Below, piece after piece: positions 52,876 through 62,104 of a DNA stretch of 64,000 nucleotides; positions within the stretch are counted from its first letter, which is position 1, and each line of letters begins with the position of its first letter. This DNA comes from Bog-756 sp963778165. Lineage in GTDB: Bacteria > Actinomycetota > Acidimicrobiia > Acidimicrobiales > RAAP-2. The DNA lies in the NCBI GenBank assembly GCA_963778165.1, contig CAVZTE010000002.1:1-64000 (forward strand), written 5' to 3'. A model generated the notes under the pieces. The model had not been told where the DNA came from and did no database searches. It was given only the letters and a program-made list of their open reading frames with translations. The position numbers and the translations under genes are program-made.

Positions 52876-54614
52876 TCAGCCGAGCGAGATCCCCACGATC
52901 GGCTCGCTGAGCTGGAGGGCCCCGGTCGAACCCTGGAACTTGGCTCCCGGCCCAAAGGTGAAGATTCCTCCGTCCGCCGCCACCAGGTAGTAGCCGTCAC
53001 CAGTCGGCGCTGCGGTGATACCCACCACCGGCTTGTTGAGAGGCGTGCCCCCCATCGACCCGAGGAACGGTGCGTCGAAGCTGAACACGCCTCCGTCCTT
53101 GGCCACCAGCCAGTAGCCGCCGGTGGACGGGTCCACAGTGATGCCGACGATGGGTTGGTTGAGGTGCTGGCCACCCATCGAGCCCTGGAAGGTCGCCCCT
53201 GGCCCATAGGCGAACACCCCGCCGTCGGCCGCCACCAGGTAGTAGCCGTCGTTATTCGGAGCAGCGGCGATGCCCACCACCGGCTGATCGAGCTTGAGGC
53301 CGCCAGCAGATCCCAAGAACGGGGCGTTCGATCCGAAGCTGAACACCCCGCCGTCGGCAGCGGCCAGCCAGCACCCGTTGCCCCCCGGGGCGGCGGCGAT
53401 GCCAACCACCGGGGCGTTGAGAGTGGTGGCGCTCAGACCGGCGCAGTCTGAGGCGTGGGCCCCGTGACCGTATACGGCACCACCGGCTCCGGCGAGGTTG
53501 TAGCTGCTCCCGCCGGGGACGGCAGCCAGGCCGATGATGGTCTGACTGGCGGTGCCGGCCTGGGAACCGAGGAACGGCACACCGAAGCTGAACACCCCGC
53601 CGTCGGCAGCCGTCAGCCAGTAGCCCGACGGTGTCTTGGTGGGCACGGCTATGGGCGTCAGCGGGCCCGCCGGATTGCCACCCGACCCGCTGACGGGCGC
53701 CGGGTTGGGTTGTTTCACGCCGAAGGCACACTCACCGGTGCCGAAGCCTCCAACCACATTGGGCGAGCCGTGGGAGTCTCCGTACTCGATGACCGGCGAG
53801 TTGTCCGTGCACAAGAGATTCCCGCCCACCTGATTGGTCAACATCTCGTTGGCATCGGGGTCGAGCATGGCGTTGTCGGAGAACGTGGCGCTGCCGGCCA
53901 CCTTCTCGCGCAGGGCGCCCAACCAGCAGGACTTGAGTCCGGTGACTCGCAGGTTGCCACCGATGGTGTTGTCCTCGTAGTCGCTGTATGCCGGTGATCC
54001 GAACTTGGCGAAGATCCCCACGGTGTGCAGCTCAACCCGCCCCCGCCCCCGGTCTGGGAGGCGTCCCCTCCGATGGTGGTGAGATGCACGACCACGCCGA
54101 GGGCACCGGTCGAGATCACGCTGCCCTTGACAGTCTCGGCGGCATTCAGCGTGGGGCTGTTCTGGTTGGGGTCATCGGCACAGGCGAAGGCCGACGCTTC
54201 GCAGCCCAGCAACAGTGACGCTCCACTACCGACGTTGATGTTCCCGTCCACGGTGAGGCCGGAGGTGCCCGAGCCGGAATGGTTCTTGGCGAATGCCGCC
54301 ACCAACGATGCTCCCGGGTCCACGGTGACGGAGCCGGTGACGACAACCTGGCCCGCATTGACTGCACACACGCCGGTCACTGTCACGGCCGCGTAGGTCC
54401 CCCCGGGAAGTGATCCCGGCGCCGCCGCCGTACCGGTACAGGTGAAGGACGACGGAGTGGCGGCCGCCGCCGTTGTCAGGGCCGTGCCGCCCAGCACCCC
54501 CAGGGGGACGGCCAACAGTGCAGAGGCCAGGATGGACAAGACGTATCGGCGAGCGGGCCTGGTCGCCGCCGGCGTCTGTGGCAGCCATCCAGCCGCGTTA
54601 TCTCTCGTTGCCAT
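52876..54614 (-). CDS. Secreted protein with bactofilin-like beta region and GYWLVAxDGG repeats (frameshifted)
   Basis: About 580 residues. ATG 54614 has a strong RBS (ggagg). A signal segment (VLSILASALLAVPLGVLGGT, about 24-45) precedes a repetitive beta region typical of right-handed helices (GGTYAAVTVTGVCAVNAGQV, VVTGSVTVDPGASLVAAFA, INVGSGASLLLGCEAS). A frame change near 54028, in a run of G, leads to GIFAKFGSPAYSDYEDNTIG and a Cys-containing section. The C-terminal half holds six or seven repeats of about 40 residues (GYWLTAADGGVFSFG, GYYLVAADGGVFAYGPGATF, GYWLVAKDGGVFSFDAPF). It shares this repeat family with the gene at 38106, but the attached domain differs. A cell-surface role is inferred. 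Confidence 0.75.
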
Positions 54615-54876
54615 AATTCCGCCTCCGATGCTTATCGAGGATTGTGGGTCCGAATCGACAAAACGGTATCGGAACGCGCCGGGCCCTGCACGGGTTGCTT
54701 CGATTCCCCTGCAGGCCCGATTGCCGACCTCCCTGCGACATTCCGAGTCTCCGGCCGACGGTTGGACGGAGCCCTTGAACGTGGCTGACGGAAGGCCCTA
54801 TCCGGGCCCGACCGGACGATCGGTGCGAGCCGGCGATCGGGGTGAGGCCTCCAGGACCGGATGGGCCAACACCCCT

Positions 54877-55254
54877 CTAGCGACGGCGCGGTGGCGTCCT
54901 GTCGAACATCGCCGCGGCCAGCTGATCGGTCCGCACGGCCCAATCCTCCTGTGCCCTGCGTAGGGTGTCATGGCTCTTCTCACCCGAGCGACGTCGCTCT
55001 GACGGTCGGTCCTTCCGACGGGCGGCGTCCCAGGTCGTGGCCCGTTGCCAGACCGCCTGGCGGCTCGTCCCCAAGGCCTCTCCCAGCTGAGCCCAGGTCA
55101 AGCCGGCGGCCCGCGCCGCTTGGAGGGCTTCGCTCTCCACGGTCGAGAAGTAAGCCTGAAACTGGGCGCCCAGCCTCAGGATGGCCAACGGGTCCGGTTC
55201 CTCGGCCTGGATCAACTCCTGCCAGCGCTCCCAACTGTCTGACTGGGCAGCCAT
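54877..55254 (-). CDS. Small helix-turn-helix protein
   Basis: A 125-residue protein. An N-terminal helix (WERWQELIQAEEPDPLAILR) is followed by LGAQFQAYFSTVESEALQAA and a clear HTH, AAGLTWAQLGEALGTSRQAV then WQRA. The C-terminus is very basic (RRKDRPSERRRSGEKS). It looks like a DNA-binding protein of an unnamed actinobacterial group. ATG 55254 was chosen over ATG 55275 because a consensus-like promoter ends six bases before it. The promoter holds a palindrome, so autoregulation is likely. Confidence 0.7.
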   Translation of the reverse strand: MAAQSDSWERWQELIQAEEPDPLAILRLGAQFQAYFSTVESEALQAARAAGLTWAQLGEALGTSRQAVWQRATTWDAARRKDRPSERRRSGEKSHDTLRRAQEDWAVRTDQLAAAMFDRTPPRRR

Positions 55255-55256
55255 GG

Positions 55257-55289
55257 TGTCAACATATCTTGACATCGTGGTGTATTCAA
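55257..55289 (-). promoter_or_regulatory. Promoter with palindromic operator before the small HTH gene
   Basis: On the minus strand, -35 TTGAAT (55284-55289) and -10 TATGTT (55261-55266) are 17 bases apart. The near-perfect palindrome TGTCAAGATATGTTGACA (55257-55274, one mismatched pair) covers the -10. ATG 55254 is six bases past the -10, a leaderless layout. Confidence 0.65.
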
Positions 55290-55367
55290 GCGACACCGTT
55301 GGAGCGGCTCGGCCCCCAGCCGACCAGGGATTCGGCCATGGGGAACGGGCGCCCCGCCAAGCCCCTG

Positions 55368-55882
55368 TCAGGCCACGGCGTCGCTGCGGCGGGGGAGTAC
55401 CCAACCGGGGCGGGGGAAGTGGCAGGTGTAGCCGTTGGGGTAGCGCTCGAGATAGTCCTGATGTTCGGGCTCCGCCTCCCAGAACGGCCCGGCCGGCACC
55501 ACTTCGGTCACCACCTTGCCGGGCCACAGGCCCGAGGCCTCGACGTCGGCGATGGTGTCCTCGGCGATCCGACGCTGTTCGTCGTCGAGGTAGAAGATGG
55601 CCGACCGGTAGCTCGCCCCCACATCGTTGCCCTGACGGTTCAGCGTGGTGGGGTCGTGCACCTGGAAGAAGAACTCCAACAGGTCGCGGTAGGAGGTCTG
55701 CTCGGGGTCGAAGGTGATCTCGATGGCCTCGGCATGGGAGCCGTGGTTGCGGTAGGTGGCGTTGTCCACCTCACCGCCGGTGTATCCCACCCGGGTGGAC
55801 AGGACGCCGGGACGCTTCCGGATGAGATCCTGCATCCCCCAGAAGCACCCTCCGGCCAGAATGGCCTTCTCCGTCGTGGCAC

Positions 55883-55886
<4 letters not shown>
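55368..55886 (-). CDS. msrA: Peptide-methionine (S)-S-oxide reductase
   Basis: MsrA reduces the S form of methionine sulfoxide in proteins. The active-site motif is AILAGGCFWGMQDLI, with the catalytic Cys in GCFWG. VLSTRVGYTGGEVDNATYRN, GSHAEAIEITFDPEQTSYRD, LLEFFFQVHDPTTLNRQGND, VGASYRSAIFY, and PFWEAEPEHQDYLERYPNGY are all standard. Length is 172 residues. It overlaps msrB by four bases (ATGA), giving a two-gene repair operon. Confidence 0.96.
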
Positions 55887-56356
<470 letters not shown>

Positions 56357-56475
56357 GTCTCCTCCTTATTTACAAGGTTCAACACCGTAGGGCCACGCTT
56401 CATTTCCGCCCGGCGCCCGCTCTGCCCGGGTCTCCCAGGCGTCTTCCGGCCGGGGTCCGGGCTTCTGCCGCATCC

Positions 56476-57036
56476 TCAGTCGGAGGGGACCGGCTGGTCC
56501 TTCTCGTCGGTCTCGGTGGCTTTCGCCGACTCGAATGCCGCCTCCACCGGGGCCAACCGATCGGCCACGGCCAAGGTGGTGGCTGCTCCACCCAGGCCCA
56601 GGAGCACGGTCAGCAGCCCCCACCGCAACCCGGACCGGTGCTTGCCGAGAAGACCGTCGACGGAGAACCGACCCGGTCCGGCCGTGGCCAGCGACAGCGC
56701 CACGGCGATGAGGGTGAGGTTGTACTCATAGCCACCGGCGGTCACCCAGACGCCGTTCTTGGCATGCACCTTCTTGATGGCCACCGCCATGGTGCCGGTG
56801 ATCATGGCCGGCCCCAGGGGACTCAGAAAGCCCAGGGCGGTCAGCCCGCCCCCGATGGTCTCGCTGAGGGCGGCGGCCAAGGCCTGTTGCTTGGCGGGAT
56901 GCAGCCCGATTGCCTCCATCATCTTCTCGGTGCCCTCGAGGCCCGGTCCGTCGAAGCTGCCCGAGAGCTTCTGCAGGCCGTGACCCATCATCAGCCCCCC
57001 TACCGTGACTCGCAACACGAACCGTCCTGATGGCAT
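56476..57036 (-). CDS. DoxX-family membrane protein
   Basis: A 186-residue DoxX-like protein with four membrane segments: VLRVTVGGLMMGHGLQKLSG (family GxxHGxQKL), AALSETIGGGLTALGFLSPL, GPAMITGTMAVAIKKVHA, and LTLIAVALSLATAGPGRFSV. A further C-terminal helix is LRWGLLTVLLGLGGAATTLA. ATG 57036 was chosen for its RBS (ggagga). DoxX proteins are linked to membrane redox or oxidative-stress complexes, which agrees with the neighbouring msr genes. Confidence 0.85.
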   Translation of the reverse strand: MPSGRFVLRVTVGGLMMGHGLQKLSGSFDGPGLEGTEKMMEAIGLHPAKQQALAAALSETIGGGLTALGFLSPLGPAMITGTMAVAIKKVHAKNGVWVTAGGYEYNLTLIAVALSLATAGPGRFSVDGLLGKHRSGLRWGLLTVLLGLGGAATTLAVADRLAPVEAAFESAKATETDEKDQPVPSD

Positions 57037-57142
57037 CTCTGTCCTCCTGGGGGTGATCGGACTCAACCGACTGTCCGCTGTTCTGCTGGGTGACTGTGCT
57101 GTTCGCTTTCGGTGGTGGTGCTCCAGGCCCGCCGGGCCGAAA

Positions 57143-58114
57143 TTAGCGGTTGACCGAGCCCATGTCGGCGTAGCGATCCCCGGCCGGATGGCCGAAGTTC
57201 TCGTCGAGCCAGGCCACGTCCTCCGCGCTCAACTCGATGGTGGTGGCGGCGATGTTCTCCTCCAGGTACTTCTTCCGCTTGGTGCCGGGGATGGGAACCA
57301 CATCATCGCCGCGGCTGAGGACCCAGGCCAGGGCCAGTTGGCCCGGGGTGCACCCCTTGGAGGCGGCCAGCTGCTCCACGTTGGCCACCAGCTCCACGTT
57401 GCGGTCGAAGTTCTCTCCCGAGAAGCGGGGGAACCGCTCGGCCCGGGCGTCCCCTTCGGGCAGGTCGGAGGGGCGCTTGTAGGCTCCGGTGAGCAGGCCG
57501 CGTCCGAGCGGGCTGTAGGCCACGAAACCGATGCCCAGCTCCCGGACGGTCGGGAGCACCTCGGCCTCGACATCGCGGCTGAACAGGCTGTACTCAGTCT
57601 GCAGGGCGCTGATCGGATGCACGGCGTGGGCCCGCCGGATGGTCTCGGGCGACGCCTCGGACAGGCCCAGGTGTCGGACCTTGCCCGCCTCCACCAGTGA
57701 GGCCATGGCCCCGACCGTCTCTTCGATGGGCACCGTGGTGTCCACCCGGTGCTGGTAGTAGAGATCGATGTGGTCGGTACCGAGGCGCTCCAGCGAGGCG
57801 TCGCAGGCCGAGGCCACGTACTCGGGCCGGCCGTTGATCCCCACCCAGGAACCGTCCGGGCGCCGCTCGTTTCCGAACTTGGTGGCTATGACCACCTGGT
57901 CCCGCCGACCGGCGACGGCTTGGCCCACCAGGCGCTCGTTGGTGAAGGGCCCGTACATGTCGGCGGTGTCCAGGAACGTGCAGCCGAGCTCGATGGCCCG
58001 GTGGATGACGGCGATCGACTCCACGTCGTCGCCGGCGCCGTAGAACTCTGACATCCCCATGCAGCCGAGGCCCAGGGCCGAAACCGATAGCGAACCGAGG
58101 TGGCGTGTCTGCAC
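57143..58114 (-). CDS. Aldo/keto reductase
   Basis: A 323-residue NADPH-dependent AKR of the (alpha/beta)8 fold. The tetrad is visible: Asp and Tyr in CTFLDTADMYGPFTNERLVG, Lys in QVVIATKFGNE, and His in HIDLYYQHRVDTTVPIEET. Cofactor-loop and C-terminal regions are VRHLGLSEASPETIRRAHAV, LQTEYSLFSRDVEAEVLPTV, VAYSPLGRGLLTG, and IPGTKRKKYLEENIAA. The start MQTRHLGSLSVSALGLGCMG fits the family. The substrate is unknown. Confidence 0.94.
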   Translation of the reverse strand: MQTRHLGSLSVSALGLGCMGMSEFYGAGDDVESIAVIHRAIELGCTFLDTADMYGPFTNERLVGQAVAGRRDQVVIATKFGNERRPDGSWVGINGRPEYVASACDASLERLGTDHIDLYYQHRVDTTVPIEETVGAMASLVEAGKVRHLGLSEASPETIRRAHAVHPISALQTEYSLFSRDVEAEVLPTVRELGIGFVAYSPLGRGLLTGAYKRPSDLPEGDARAERFPRFSGENFDRNVELVANVEQLAASKGCTPGQLALAWVLSRGDDVVPIPGTKRKKYLEENIAATTIELSAEDVAWLDENFGHPAGDRYADMGSVNR

Positions 58115-58134
58115 CGCCCCAACCTACCCAGAGC

Positions 58135-58158
58135 GGCCGGCCGGCAATCCGGCCGGCC
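58135..58158 (-). terminator. 10-base stem hairpin after the MFS gene
   Basis: The arms GGCCGGCCGG (58135-58144) and CCGGCCGGCC (58149-58158) are exact complements with loop CAAT. It begins 6 bases beyond the MFS stop at 58164 on the minus strand, which supports that stop as the true end. Confidence 0.7.
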
Positions 58159-58163
58159 TACCC

Positions 58164-59676
58164 TCAGACCGGCACCGGCACGTCGACCTCGCTCATGGCC
58201 TCACTCATCGCTTCCATGTCGGCCTTGGAGGCCTTGACCAGGAAGAGAGCGGACAGGGTGGCCACTCACCAAGAACACCGCCCCGATGACGAACCCGATC
58301 ACGTAGCCGTGGATCTGGGCGGCCTCCCGCACGGCCGGGGTGTCGACCCGGGTGGCCAGGTAGGCCGCCGTGCTCGAGGCGAAGACCGTGTTCAACAGGG
58401 CGGTCCCCAGTGAGCCCCCGATCTGTTGGGTGGCGTTCAAGGTGGCGCTGGCCACCCCGGCATCGTGGGTCGACACGCCGAACAGGGCGGTGCTGCTCAT
58501 GGGGACGAAGGCCAGGCCCATGCCCACGCTGATCAGAATCTCGGCCGGGAGCACGTGGACGGCGAAGCTGGTGGTCGCCCCGATCTGGGTCAGCCACAGC
58601 ATGCCCACTGCCGCGGCGGCGAAGCCGGCCACCATGACCGGCTTGGGACCGACGCGGGGAATGAGCTTGGAGGACGCCCCGGCGGCCAGGATGATCCCGG
58701 CGGAGAAGGGCAGGAAGGCAAATCCGGTCTTGAGAGCCGAGTAGCCCAGGTTGTCCTGGAAGTAGAACGTGAGGAACAGGAACATTCCCATCAACCCGGA
58801 TCCCACCATCAGGGAGGCCAGGAAGGAACCGCCGCGGGTCCGCTCGAGGATCACCCGCATGGGAAGCAGCGGGTTCTTGGCCCGCAGCTCGATGAACACG
58901 AAGGCGGCCAGCAGGACCACCGCTATGGCCAGGTAGCCCAGGGTGCTCCCGGCCGACCAGCTGCTCTGGGCGGCCCGTGTGAATCCGTAGACCAGGGCCA
59001 CCAGCCCGCCGGTGACGGTGATGGCGCCGGGGATGTCGTAGCTGGTGTTGCCGTGGGCCTTGCTCTCGTGGACGATCGGTAGGGCCACGATCACTGTCAG
59101 GATGGCGATGGGCACGTTGACCAACAGGCACCACCTCCACGAGGCGTACTCGGTCAGCACCCCGCCCATGATGAGCCCGATGGCGGCACCGCCACCGGAG
59201 ATTCCACCGTACACACCGAAGGCCGTGGCCCGCTCCTTCACCTCGGTGAAGGTCACCGTGATGAGCGACAGGGCGGCAGGGGCCAGCAGGGCGGCGAACG
59301 CTCCCTGCAGGGCCCGGGCCCCGAAGAGCATGGGGGCGTTGACGGCGGCACCGCCGAGGGCGGAGGCTCCGGCGAAGCCCAGGAGGCCGATGATGAAGAC
59401 GCGTTTGCGGCCCACGTAGTCGGCGATCCGGCCGCCCAGCAGGAGCAGGCCTCCAAAGGCCAGGGTGTAGGCGGTCAACACCCACTGGCGGTTGTCGGTG
59501 GAGATGTGGAGTGCGTGCTGGGCCGAGGGTAGGGCGATGGTCACGATGGAGGCATCCAGCACCACCATCAGCTGGGCCACGGCGATCACACCCAGGGCCA
59601 GCCAGCGCCTCGGGTCGGGCTCAGCCGGTCCGGTGGGGCCGTGTGGCGATCCGAGTTCTTCGGTGAGGGTTGACAT
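58164..59676 (-). CDS. MFS transporter of the DHA2 (14-TM drug efflux) type
   Basis: A pump of about 504 residues. Motifs are the first helix LMVVLDASIVTIALPSAQHA, QWVLTAYTLAFGGLLLLGGR then IADYVGRKRVF (motif A), and AIGLIMGGVLTEYASWRWCL (motif C), followed by the remaining helices. The main frame ends at 58201 with a non-membrane tail. Near 58262 a neighbouring frame continues with VATLSALFLVKASKADMEAM and ends DVPVPV at 58164, just before the hairpin, so I take that as the true end. ATG 59676 has RBS aaggag. It lies downstream of tetR in the same direction and is probably repressed by it. Confidence 0.92.
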
Positions 59677-59810
59677 AGGTGCTCCTTGACGTACGACTTG
59701 GGGGGGGGTTCGGGACGTGGAAGGGGAGAGGGTTGGGGTGTCGAGGGGTGAGAGCTGATTGGAGGTGAAGCGGAAGAAAGAACGAAAAGCGTCAGGCGCG
59801 GGCCGGCGGC

Positions 59811-60425
59811 CTAACAGCGCAGCAACGGGAGGACCACGTCGTCCACCATGTGGGCGACGAAGGCGTCATCGATGGGTTCGCCGCTGATCACCAGTCGGTT
59901 GAAGAACATGGCGGACAGCACTTCATTGACCACGCCGGCATCGGTGCCGGCCTCGAGCTCGCCCGAGGCCACGGCCCGCTCGAGGATCTCGTCCAGCATG
60001 TCCTTGCGGGCATCGATGACCTGACTCCGCATGAGGGCGGCCAGCTCCTGGTCCTTGTGCATGGCCGACAGCACCCCGACCAACAGGGCCGAGTCCTCGG
60101 CGGACATGGCGGCGTTCATGCACTCCAGGGTGGCTACCAGGTCACCCCGCAACGAGCCGGTCCGAACCGCAGGGGAGCTGGCGTCGCACTTGCGGCGGCG
60201 GATGGCCTCCACCACCACTTCGGCCTTGCCGGACCAGTGGCGGTAGATGGTGGCCTTGCCGGCATGGGCCCGCTCGGCCAGCGCATCCATGCTCAGCCGG
60301 TCGTAGCCCACTTCGATGACCAGGCTCAGAGCGGCGTCGAGGATGGCCTGCTCCCGGGCCTCTGCCCGGGCTCCGCTGGGTCGACCGACCCGGCTGGTGC
60401 TCTCCTCCACCTCGGCGATGCTCAT
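59811..60425 (-). CDS. TetR/AcrR-family transcriptional repressor
   Basis: A 204-residue repressor. The HTH is QAILDAALSLVIEVGYDRLS and MDALAERAHAGKATIYRHWS then GKAEVVVEAI, followed by a TetR_C-type ligand domain (LRGDLVATLECMNAAMSAED, LMRSQVIDARKDMLDEILER, VVNEVLSAMFFNRLVISGEP). It heads a two-gene operon with the MFS pump. Two matching palindromes overlap its promoter, so autorepression with co-control of the pump is well supported. The inducer is probably the exported drug. Confidence 0.94.
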   Translation of the reverse strand: MSIAEVEESTSRVGRPSGARAEAREQAILDAALSLVIEVGYDRLSMDALAERAHAGKATIYRHWSGKAEVVVEAIRRRKCDASSPAVRTGSLRGDLVATLECMNAAMSAEDSALLVGVLSAMHKDQELAALMRSQVIDARKDMLDEILERAVASGELEAGTDAGVVNEVLSAMFFNRLVISGEPIDDAFVAHMVDDVVLPLLRC

Positions 60426-60445
60426 GTCCGACCTCTTCGTGCAAA

Positions 60446-60505
60446 ACGGAACGGTTCCGTCTCACTAACCATAGGGGATGCCGCACCAGAACGCAACCGT
60501 TCCGT
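60446..60505 (-). promoter_or_regulatory. tetR-MFS promoter with two TetR operators
   Basis: Operator 1, ACGGAACGGTTCCGT (60446-60460), is a perfect 7-base-arm palindrome. Operator 2, ACGCAACCGTTCCGT (60491-60505), matches its reverse at 14 of 15 positions; centres are 45 bases apart. On the minus strand -35 TTGCGT (60491-60496) and -10 TATGGT (60468-60473) have a 17-base spacer. Operator 2 therefore covers the -35 and operator 1 the start region. Confidence 0.75.
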
Positions 60506-60633
60506 TCCGATTTTCTGGTAATCGCTGGTGGGGGCGGTGAACGGTGCGGGTCGGTGCCGGCACGGGGCGGTGGAGCGGCGTCCGCTCCACCGGGGCGGCC
60601 GGCGTAGTCCGGCTCAGAGGGAAGACTGGAGGC

Positions 60634-61554
60634 ATGAAGCTGAGCGCTGCGGTGATCGACGAACTGCTGGTGGCGCCCGGGGCCCCGGCCGGCCTGGCCC
60701 ACCGGAGTACCTCCTCCCTTAAGGCCCTGCGGCTGGGCGGGGACGGTTCGAAGGTCAATTCGAAGGTCAAGGCGTTGGCGGAGAAGGACCTCAAGGCGTC
60801 GGTGAAGGAGTTGGCCGCGGCCCAGGAGCAACTGTGGGCCGACGGCACCCGGGCGCTCCTGGTGGTGCTCCAGGCTATGGACGCAGCCGGCAAGGATGGG
60901 ACCATCCGACACGTGATGTCCGGGGTGAATCCTCAGGGCTGCACGGTGGAGGACTTCAAGCAACCCTCCGCCGAAGAGCTCGACCATGACTTCCTCTGGC
61001 ACGCCCACCGATCCGTGCCCAAACGGGGGATGATCGGGATCTTCAACCGCTCCCACTACGAGGAGGTCCTGGTGGTCCGGGTTCATCCCGAGTTGCTGGC
61101 CCGGGGGAAGGACGGCTCCGACGTCGATGCGTCGGAGCGGGTGTGGAGCGGGCGGTTCGAGGACATCAATACCTTCGAGCACCACCTCGACCGCAGCGGC
61201 GTCCGTATCGTCAAGATCTTCCTGCATCTCTCCCGGGAGGAGCAGAGGTCCAGGTTCCTGGCCCGTCTGGACGATCCCGCCAAGAACTGGAAGTTCTCAC
61301 CAGGCGACCTGGCCGAGCGGAACTACTGGGACGAGTACCAGACGGCCTATGAAGAGGCCATCACCGCCACCTCGACCGCCTGGGCCCCGTGGTACGTGGT
61401 CCCGGCCGACCACAAGTACTCCCTCCGGGCTCTGGTCGGGGGCCTCGTGGTCCACGCCATCGACGGCCTGGATCTGGGCCCTCCACAACTCAGCGCCGAC
61501 CAACGGGAAGCCCTGGCCCGGGCCAAAGTCGAGCTGTTGCATGAGCCCGGCTGA
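60634..61554 (+). CDS. PPK2-family polyphosphate kinase
   Basis: A 306-residue PPK2 enzyme, using polyphosphate to phosphorylate nucleotides (or the reverse). The N-terminal helix region is followed by Walker A in VLQAMDAAGKDGTIRHVMSG, VNPQGCTVEDFKQPSAEELD, HDFLWHAHRSVPKRGMIGIF, Walker B-like NRSHYEEVLVVRVHPELL, the lid RSRFLARLDDPAKNWKFS, and the ending PWYVVPADHKYSLRALVGGL. ATG 60634 has an RBS (tggagg). The downstream SRPBCC gene overlaps its 3' end by 14 bases. The subclass (NMP or NDP kinase) cannot be decided by eye. Confidence 0.93.
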   Translation: MKLSAAVIDELLVAPGAPAGLAHRSTSSLKALRLGGDGSKVNSKVKALAEKDLKASVKELAAAQEQLWADGTRALLVVLQAMDAAGKDGTIRHVMSGVNPQGCTVEDFKQPSAEELDHDFLWHAHRSVPKRGMIGIFNRSHYEEVLVVRVHPELLARGKDGSDVDASERVWSGRFEDINTFEHHLDRSGVRIVKIFLHLSREEQRSRFLARLDDPAKNWKFSPGDLAERNYWDEYQTAYEEAITATSTAWAPWYVVPADHKYSLRALVGGLVVHAIDGLDLGPPQLSADQREALARAKVELLHEPG

Positions 61555-61981
61555 GGACGGCGGGAGCCCGGTGGGGTTCACCGTGGAGCGGGCCATGGTC
61601 TCCACGCCCGAGGCCCTGTACCGGGCCTGGACCGAGGAGTTCGACCGCTGGTTCGCCGCTCCCGGGGCCATCCGGATGCGGGCCGAGGTCGGGGAGCCCT
61701 ACTGGTTCGAAGTGGAGCATGAGGGCCGTCGCCACCCGCACTACGGGCGGTTCCTGGCCCTGGAACCGGGGGCCCTCATCGAGCAGACCTGGGTGACCGG
61801 CCGCCACGGTACCGACGGTGCCGAGACGGTGGTCACGGTGGAGTTGGTGCCCACTGATTCGGGCACCACGCTGCGCCTGACCCACCGGGGATTCCACGAC
61901 GGGGAGTCGGCGCGCCGGCACGCCGACTCGTGGCCCCACATCCTCAGCCACCTGGACTCGGTGGTGTCCACCCCGGGCTGA
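61541..61981 (+). CDS. SRPBCC-family (AHSA1-like) protein
   Basis: A 146-residue START/AHSA1-like protein. Typical parts are FTVERAMVSTPEALYRAWTE, FDRWFAAPGAIRMRAEVGEP, YWFEVEHEGRRHPHYGRFLA, LIEQTWVTGRHGTDGAETVV, LRLTHRGFHDGESARRHADS, and the terminal WPHILSHLDSVV helix. ATG 61541 lies inside the end of the PPK2 gene, so translation is coupled. It probably binds a hydrophobic ligand or acts as a small chaperone-like factor; the role with PPK2 is unknown. Confidence 0.85.
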   Translation: MSPAEDGGSPVGFTVERAMVSTPEALYRAWTEEFDRWFAAPGAIRMRAEVGEPYWFEVEHEGRRHPHYGRFLALEPGALIEQTWVTGRHGTDGAETVVTVELVPTDSGTTLRLTHRGFHDGESARRHADSWPHILSHLDSVVSTPG

Positions 61982-62104
61982 CCAGCGCAGCAGGTTGCCA
62001 CCGGTATCCGTCACCGGCGGCAGTCGGCCGGGCCGGCCAGATGTCCAGTCGCCGCTCAGGAAGACCTCAGGACACTCACAGTCGGGCCTCTGAGGATGAC
62101 CCCC

